Assembly (NCBI GenBank): GCA_947623455.1
Contig: OX392538.1
Coordinates: 30,751,001-30,815,000 of the forward strand
Direction: 5' to 3'
DNA: 64,000 nt
DNA from: Mimachlamys varia
Lineage: Eukaryota > Mollusca > Bivalvia > Pectinida > Pectinidae
Part shown: piece by piece, positions 57,581 to 64,000 of the stretch
Numbering within the stretch: position 1 is the stretch's first letter
Layout of the letters: each line of letters begins with the position of its first letter
Program-made: the position numbers and the translations under genes
Notes under the pieces: model-generated
Seen by the model: only the letters and a program-made list of their open reading frames with translations
Database searches by the model: none
What the model was told of the DNA's origin: nothing

Positions 57581-59200
57581 CTTATTTTGGCGCACTTAAA
57601 CTTTTAGCGGTATATAAGTAATACCACTTTACATTATTAAAGGATTCGGATTATAGCAAGTAGTCTTATACGAATATATGGCAACCTCTCAAATACACAA
57701 GCCTTCATTATACGCACCCGAACCGCATAGATATGGTGACCGACCTTAAATGATCCTAGCTGGTAATAGGCTTTAAAAAATCAGAGAATACCAAAGCGTT
57801 AACTAAACTATAATCCGAACTCAAAATCGGTAAAACTAGAAGCAAAATGGAACAAAGAAAAGATTACACACAATATTTGTTGGATGTTTGTTTTTTGTTG
57901 GTTTGATTGTTTTAAGTCCTATCAACAGCCAATGTCATTAAAGGACGGCCTCCTGGTGTATGCGATGTGAAAGCGCGTGTTGAGTGCGTCTGTATTTGGG
58001 AGGTGTGGTGTGTTCGTGTAAGCCTTCTTGCGAAGGTTCGAATCTTAACCGATTTAAAGTGCTACCACAATACACAAGTATACTTCCTAAGGCCTCCAGC
58101 CGAACACCCCCACCAGGTCAATCCATAAACAATATCTGTAATTACCGCTAACATCTCTAAAAACAATATTACTTTTAAAATGTATGCGTTTTCAGTATTT
58201 TATCACCAGTAGGATCTAGCATCGTGTTGACGTTTTAAAATACAAAGAGGTTCCTATCACTGATCTGGACAATTTCTAAAATATTGTATTTGATCAGAAA
58301 TGATTTAAATGTTTAGTTTAATCTCTGAAAGTTGGGACGAGTCTAAAACGACCCGGTGAGTCCCGATCAATTCTACACCAGACCATGCTTTACAGTAACC
58401 CAGGTATCTAGATACAACACATAGGTTGACCTATGTTTAGTTTCGTATGCACGGATAATACATCAATCAAAACCACATGTAGTTTTTTATTAGTTTTTCA
58501 TTCCGTTGTCCCATACGGAAATCTTCATGAATAGATTTTAAAAAAGTAAAGAGATTAACACTTGGCGTATGAGATAAGCACAGCAAAAACACCTGTATAT
58601 CTACAGTGCAGTAACAATACCAAACAGCACATTCTTACATGGTATATTGTAGATCAGCAACGGAAAACCCTGACTGGTATGATCATGGTACATGTACCTG
58701 TCTTGGAAGAGTTATTGCCCTTAACAAATTTTAAGCTGTATAAATAAATTGATAAAGTAAGTTAACACACAAATAAACAGGCTTTTTATACATTACATGA
58801 AATGGAAAAAAATAATACTTTGATCTAAACCGGTTTGTTTTGAAAAAAGAATGAAAACACACAGCACCACCCTATATTACAGTAAGCACGTAACGGAGAT
58901 TTTAAAACATGAACAAATATAGGTTGACCTTATTAATGATTGTATGTAAATGTTTGCATATGTAGGTTTGCATTCCGTTGTAGGCAGAAGTAATTTATTT
59001 CAAGTACATGAAGGTAAATAAGATAAGATGTGTAAAAATAATACCGGGTTGATGACCTTAAACCCGATTACTCTGAATATTGCAATCGCACGTTTTCATT
59101 ATGATGATACAAATCTAGGCCATACATATTTAAATGTAGGCCCTGCATATGGAAACGTTAAGCAAAACTAAAATGCAGTGCTCAAACTCAACATGTACAC
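57581..59200. other. Non-coding stretch with repeat fragments
   Basis: Positions 57783-57870 are the lead-in of the METLVKVQE-type repeat, and 57895-58140 match the repeat upstream of genes 2 and 3. Nothing was recognised in 58141-59200. Confidence 0.5.
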
Positions 59201-60570
59201 GAGGATAACATTTGCTGGCAGTCCTTATTTGTGTTGAAATGCATTGTGAAGGCAAATGGTGTTATAAGACTGTAACAACATTTGCTATTGTGACGTCATC
59301 AATTTCCATTGTTACGTCATCAATTTTATTGTTGTCTACCCTTGATTTACTTCTAAAGAACTGTTCAAAATATCTAAATAATGCACAATAATATTTTTAC
59401 CAAAAATAAGTAATGAGCATTTTAGCAAATGTTGTTACAGTCATTTAACACATATTGCTATTGATGGCAAACCTAAGTTTATCATCAATAGCAAAGTGTG
59501 TTATAGGACTGTAATAACATTTGTTAAAACAATCATTGCCTAAGTGAAGAAGAAACAACAATTAACTATCTGTATTTTCAAAGAAATAAATAAATCCCTC
59601 ACAGATGCGAACATTTAATTAAGGCCGAAACCGAGAAAGTATCAAGAGATACATTAAAACAGAGCACATATACAAGGAAGAATTGTTAACCTTAACCACC
59701 TCTTACGAACCGTGAAATGAAGACATCGAATACATTGAGCGTTGCCTATAAAGCAGATGTCGAGTTATTTAGTTTGCTTTCATTTAAGCAATGAGTGTTT
59801 CAGCAAATGTTGTTACAGTTCTATAACACAAATTGCTAATGATGACAAACTAAATAAAGCCCGGTAAGTTTTCATCGATAACAATTGTTATGTTTAAAAG
59901 TGTTGTTGAATGATAACTTCCAAATCAGGTTTGTTGTGTAGTTGTTTTATTTGTGGAAATTGTAGCAGTGTTTCTACCAAGTCCGGGAACTGACTGATGA
60001 ACATTACAAATCTACCGGTATTTATGTATAGACCTAACCCGGTAGTCTAGACAGATTACATGTTAAGATGATCTACCGACAGACATGATTGAGAGTATTA
60101 CATGTTGATGACCTATATTTCATGTTTGACCTGACAGATGACTGGTCATCCCAAGTCTATGATATGCATTTGCTTAGGCCATGTATACATGTATTACTCT
60201 CATTTTAAAATATTTATATACTCTGTTTCCTAAGATTAATTTACAAAACACTTATTATTCTTCATTCGTCCCATTGTACAAAAATGATTTCAAAATGGTT
60301 ATAATTTGATATCATTTAATAAATGAAAGGACTACTCTTAAAAGTCAAAATTAGAAAACTTTTCATTTAATGAGGGTTCATTTGTCGCTTTGTACAAAAT
60401 TTAATAAAATGTATATGACAACTATTGTTATTGATATATAAGGTACAGTAATACTCTAGGTAGACATAAAACGAAATCAAGTGTAGACAACAATGAAATC
60501 GATGACGTTAAAATATATATTGATGAGGTCAAAATAGCACATGTTGCTATATTCTGAGGCACTTGATATC
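59200..60570. repeat. Cluster of palindromic MITE copies
   Basis: AGCAAATGTTGTTACAGT or its complement occurs at about 59265, 59423, 59500 and 59803, usually beside TAACACA and TGCTATTGATG. Positions 59412-59525 form one clear inverted repeat. GTGACGTCATCAATTT and CATTGTTGTCTAC blocks occur at about 59290-59338 and again, inverted, at 60482-60560. Confidence 0.65.
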
Positions 60571-60926
60571 ATTGGCATATGGCAGCAACTGCCTCTTAGC
60601 ATTGTGTCTATGGGAAAATGCAGAGCAAATATAAATATACTTAGATGAAATGTATGTTTTATAAAAGAACTTATGTTTTTTAAACATGTATTGATGGTCA
60701 TCATTACCTGATATCATTACGGTGTATATATCAGAAGAATATTCATTATTTATATTTATATTTTGGTCGAGTAGTTATGGTGTGTTAGAACACTAATAGG
60801 AGTTTTTGAACAAAACAAACAAATTCGTAATTCCAGTGAAAACGAAACAACGTCGCAAACAAGATAGATGTCGTTACAATAACAACTATTGTTACAGTCT
60901 CATCACAACCAGTGCAGATCCTTGCT

Positions 60927-61157
60927 TTGGTTTGGTTTTGTTTATTTTTGTTTTACGTCCTATTAACAGCCCTGGTCATTTATTTAAGGACGTGCCAGGT
61001 TTTGAAGTTGGAGGAAAGCCGGAGTACCTGGGGGAAAAACACCTGTCAGTACCTGGCAAATGCCCAACATGGGATTCGAACTCGCAATCCAGAGGTGGAG
61101 GCCTAGGGCTAATGGTAGAATGTCGGAACACCTTAACCACTCGGCCACCGCGGCCCC
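60927..61157 (-). mobile_element. tRNA-derived SINE, minus orientation
   Basis: Read on the minus strand it has GGCCGCGGTGGCCGAGTGGT, the B box TGCGAGTTCGAATCCCAT, and the tail AAAATAAACAAAACCAAACC. The 159-residue frame crossing it is repeat-derived. Confidence 0.82.
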
Positions 61158-62239
61158 CGAAGATCCTTACCTTTACTCCGTTACAAACAAACACATTCGT
61201 AATTCTATTGAAATGGACGACGTCAAAAACAAGATTGATGACGTTACAATTACAATTATTACTACAGTCTCATGACAACCAGTGAGGATCCTTTCTCTTA
61301 CGCCGTTATATACATGTAGGTAATAAGTATACGGAGAATACTGGAGCGACAATGGATATGCATTCCAGTCAGATTGATAAAAATTTAGATCAACTGTTCC
61401 TACAAGTATTAGTAATACGTGTTTGAGCTATGTGTTGCATTGCAGTTCCTATCACCATTTATTAGATCAAGGACAAACACAACTTCAATAGAGGATATTT
61501 ACTTTACCAACTGCAATTGACGCAATCACATAATAGATTCTAACGCCATCTTGTTTTATTTGTCAGGTAAATGAATATATAGGTTAAACCTAAGTTCAAT
61601 ATCAGAAAACAATGTATTTACTTATCCAATACCTAGGTTCAGATGTGACGTCATACCTTGTAAGCGGTACCTTTGCCAATGGAAAAAGTAACTTATCTTC
61701 TAACGTACATGCATCATTTCGCAACAACGGCTGATAACAGAACACCACACAGTTTATACAAAAATGTAGCAACGAAAATCACACTGCGGTACGTACACAA
61801 GCGTAATACCCCCCCCCCCCCCCTAAAATACCTTGGCTCTCCCTGCCCTCTAGCATGGGTACACATGTTAGGTAAGCCGTTAAGCTTTTTAGAATTTATA
61901 CGATTTTAAATGTTTCATCACACACTTTTAAAGATAACATGTACTTTTCAGTTTTCAAACTTACTACTTTAAATTAACTGATTATGCGAATCGGTTTTGT
62001 CTGGAAATCAGTGTTAATTTAAGTAGTCAATTTTATATAATAATAGCGATAGCATCAACTGCTGTAAAAGATTTATTTTTTTTCTACTTGATCCGTGTGT
62101 TTAATTAAACTTGATTTGGTATCGAATAGCATGATTTAAACGTTACATGACGTGTCCACTATAGATGAACAAAAATAAGAGCGAAGCTCTGTTGTTTCCC
62201 CTTGTTGCTACACTTTGCTGTTAAATTTTTGTCCTGCAG
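61158..62239. other. Non-coding stretch
   Basis: It contains a 16-C run (61809-61824) and further diverged GACGTCA...GATTGATGACGTTACAA sequence of the 59.2-60.6 kb repeat type near 61215-61255. No exon was recognised. Confidence 0.45.
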
Positions 62240-62243
62240 TAGG

Positions 62244-62450
62244 GGGGGGGGGGGGGGCGGTGGTCGAGTGTTAAAGGTGTTCCGACATTCTACCACTAGC
62301 CCTCAATCTCTGAGTTGCGAGTTCGAATACCAGGTGGGGCAGTTACCAGGTACTGTCTGTAAGTCGTTGGTTTTCCTCCGGGTACTACGGCTCTCCTGCA
62401 TCACCAAAACTTGGCAAATCCTTAAGTGACCCTAGCTGTTAAAAGGACAT
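62244..62450 (+). mobile_element. tRNA-derived SINE behind a poly-G run
   Basis: A run of G is followed by CGGTGGTCGAGTGTTAAAGG, a B box GAGTTGCGAGTTCGAATACC and the body end TCCTTAAGTGACCCTAGCTG. The poly-G replaces the usual GGCCG start. Confidence 0.8.
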
Positions 62451-62779
62451 GCAGCTCAATACACCAAACCTCAAGTAGCCCTTACGTGGGGAAACCGGAA
62501 ACAAATCACACATTTACGTTACGTCATACTTGGCCTACATCGGTTATTTACGGAATGTTGAAAATAACCCGAATATCATTCACCAAATGTCCTCTGCATT
62601 TATCTCTGTTCTTGCTTGAGAAGGTGTTTTTTGGGCTTGCCGACTTTAAATTATGGATTTTTTCTCTCTTTCTGAACCAATATCAGAGATTTACTAAAGC
62701 TTCACTCTCTTTTAAGGCTTTACCTTTTTCAAATTATATTCTTTGTCTGTTTTGGTTTTGACAACGATAAGATTGCTGA

Positions 62780-63130
62780 AAATTCAACATAACTTTTCGA
62801 TCCATAACAAACTTACATCGAGACATATTCTGTATATATGTGTGATGTGAAGATGGACGTTTTTGAGTTTGCTTGTTAGTATGTTTACTTGTTGTGATGA
62901 CAATGATGACTCGGTTCTCATTTTGAGGATTGATGCTTAATTGGATGGGACCAAGATTTACCTGGCGGGTTTCGTCGATGAAGCAGAAAACGCTAACTCC
63001 TCCGGAACACCTGGTCTTATTCTCTTGTGCTTTTATGAGAGTCTCCATGTAAATCTTTCCTGTGTTCCTATTTTGCCCCTAGTTTAATCGATTTTGAGTT
63101 CGCGTTATAGTTTTGTTGACGCTTTCGTAT
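62780..63130 (-). repeat. Longest copy of the METLVKVQE-type repeat
   Basis: On the minus strand this copy keeps a 104-residue frame beginning METLIKAQENKTRCSGGVSV, then CFIDETRQVNLGPI and CKFVMDRKVMLNF. The lead-in (GACGCTTTCG complement, ATTTTGCCCCTAG) matches the other copies. This makes it the best candidate for the ancestral coding part; its function is unknown. Confidence 0.6.
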
Positions 63131-64000
63131 TCTCTGATTTTTTTTTTCAAAGGTTTACAGTTTTATTTTCAAATATTAACATGTATTTCCTCTGCAGTTT
63201 GGTAAACTCTAGGTAAACATTTGCGTATTCATGTACACAAATAAAAAAGGCTCGGCGGATACATATTTCTCTCAATATGGCTCCGCTCAAGCTTCAGAGG
63301 GTTATTATTCGAAAGAAGTAATAGTTTGGTTTCTTCAAGATTTAGAAACATAGAACATATAGAATATATGTTCGTTTCATAACTTTGTCGTAACATTGTC
63401 TAACAAATAGTTATTCTTAGGAAATACACAGGAGTTCAGAACTGAATAGCTTTGCATACAATTGATTCACGTGTGCATTTAAATACACACTGCAACATAC
63501 TACAGTAACTCAAAATGTATTTTGCATATCTTCTTTTCAATTTTACTTTCGATAAGTCGTCTCCCAACATTGTCATGATAAATCCTTGCAAAAAAAAAAA
63601 TAAATAAATTTCACTCAAGTCAAAAACATCAAATCTAATTCTGCTGGATTATCGTATCATGGTAACACCCGTGCATCGTATGGCGACCCGACAATCCTAG
63701 TCATTAGTCATGTAGACGTATTGATGTTGACAATTTTCAAGACATCTGTATACATATATTTTTGTTCCTTGTTAAAGTGTTTGAATTTTTTTTAAACGTG
63801 ATAAATATTTACTTCTTAAAATAAATATGCCATAGAAAGTATAGGAGATAATCTGTTTTAATGAAAAATGCTTGTGTAGTTTAGCAGAAAGGGTATTTAT
63901 GTATGCGAGTTTGGAACGAGTAAATCTTTCATATAACGATGGAAAAGTGGATCGACGATTATATTTAAATCGTTCTGTGAATTACATTAAGCAGCTTGCG
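63131..64000. other. Right edge, nothing recognised
   Basis: This is AT-rich sequence with no supported exon, RNA gene or repeat unit. Confidence 0.5.

Noticed and set aside
60477..60704. Minus-strand frame as a possible leader exon of the membrane-protein gene
   Set aside because: It overlaps a palindromic MITE copy (same blocks as about 59290) and no donor in a fitting phase was found.
60806..61285. 159-residue plus-strand frame
   Set aside because: It runs through the reverse strand of a tRNA-derived SINE.

Overview
The window looks like one stretch of an AT-rich invertebrate nuclear genome, most likely a bivalve mollusc (inference). Support for this: multi-exon genes with GT-AG introns; secreted proteins that join an apple/PAN-like domain to a C-type lectin-like domain; tRNA-derived SINEs; degenerate non-LTR retrotransposons; and dense MITEs and minisatellites. 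No bacterial, organellar or viral gene was recognised. Most short open frames in the window are chance or repeat-derived.

The core of the window is a tandem family of at least three plus-strand genes: gene 1 (exons 9447-16031), gene 2 (23709-34283) and gene 3 (39449-43562). Each is read as signal-peptide exon, apple-like exon, CTLD exon A, CTLD exon B. Every junction is phase 1, so exons are interchangeable without breaking the frame. Gene 2 predicts 236 aa and gene 3 predicts 233 aa. Gene 1 has the last three exons, but its signal-peptide exon was not found. A fourth, diverged apple exon lies on the minus strand at 2024-2287; the rest of that gene is probably left of the window. The three CTLDs keep most calcium-site residues but differ at the specificity triplet: EPN in gene 3, NPD in gene 2, NPS in gene 1. 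These are probably secreted lectins of the recognition or innate-defence type (inference).

Right of the lectin genes is a different gene on the minus strand (57198 down to 49968). Six exons with matching phases were assembled by eye. They encode the C-terminal 251 aa of a single-pass membrane protein: a Cys-containing ectodomain, a Thr-rich stalk, one transmembrane helix and a short basic tail. Its family was not recognised and its N-terminus was not found.

Layout: 1-3.8 kb holds the minus-strand apple exon and a perfect hairpin; 3.85-5.14 kb a 49-bp satellite; 5.55-6.32 kb a palindromic fold-back element; 7.6-16 kb gene 1, with an L1/Tx1-like LINE relic in its last intron; 16.3-18.1 kb a 43-bp satellite; 18.8-23.1 kb SINEs, LINE relics and a very recent 276-bp tandem duplication; 23.4-34.4 kb gene 2, with a TTAA-flanked TIR element in its last intron; 34.4-39 kb MITEs, a SINE and a LINE relic; 39.4-44.1 kb gene 3, with a MITE in its probable 3' UTR; 44.3-48 kb further elements and a LINE relic matching the one after gene 2; 50-57.2 kb the membrane-protein gene, whose introns carry an inverted MITE pair member; 57.3-64 kb SINEs and MITEs with no supported gene. 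Shared flanking and intron sequence shows that genes 2 and 3 arose by segmental duplication.
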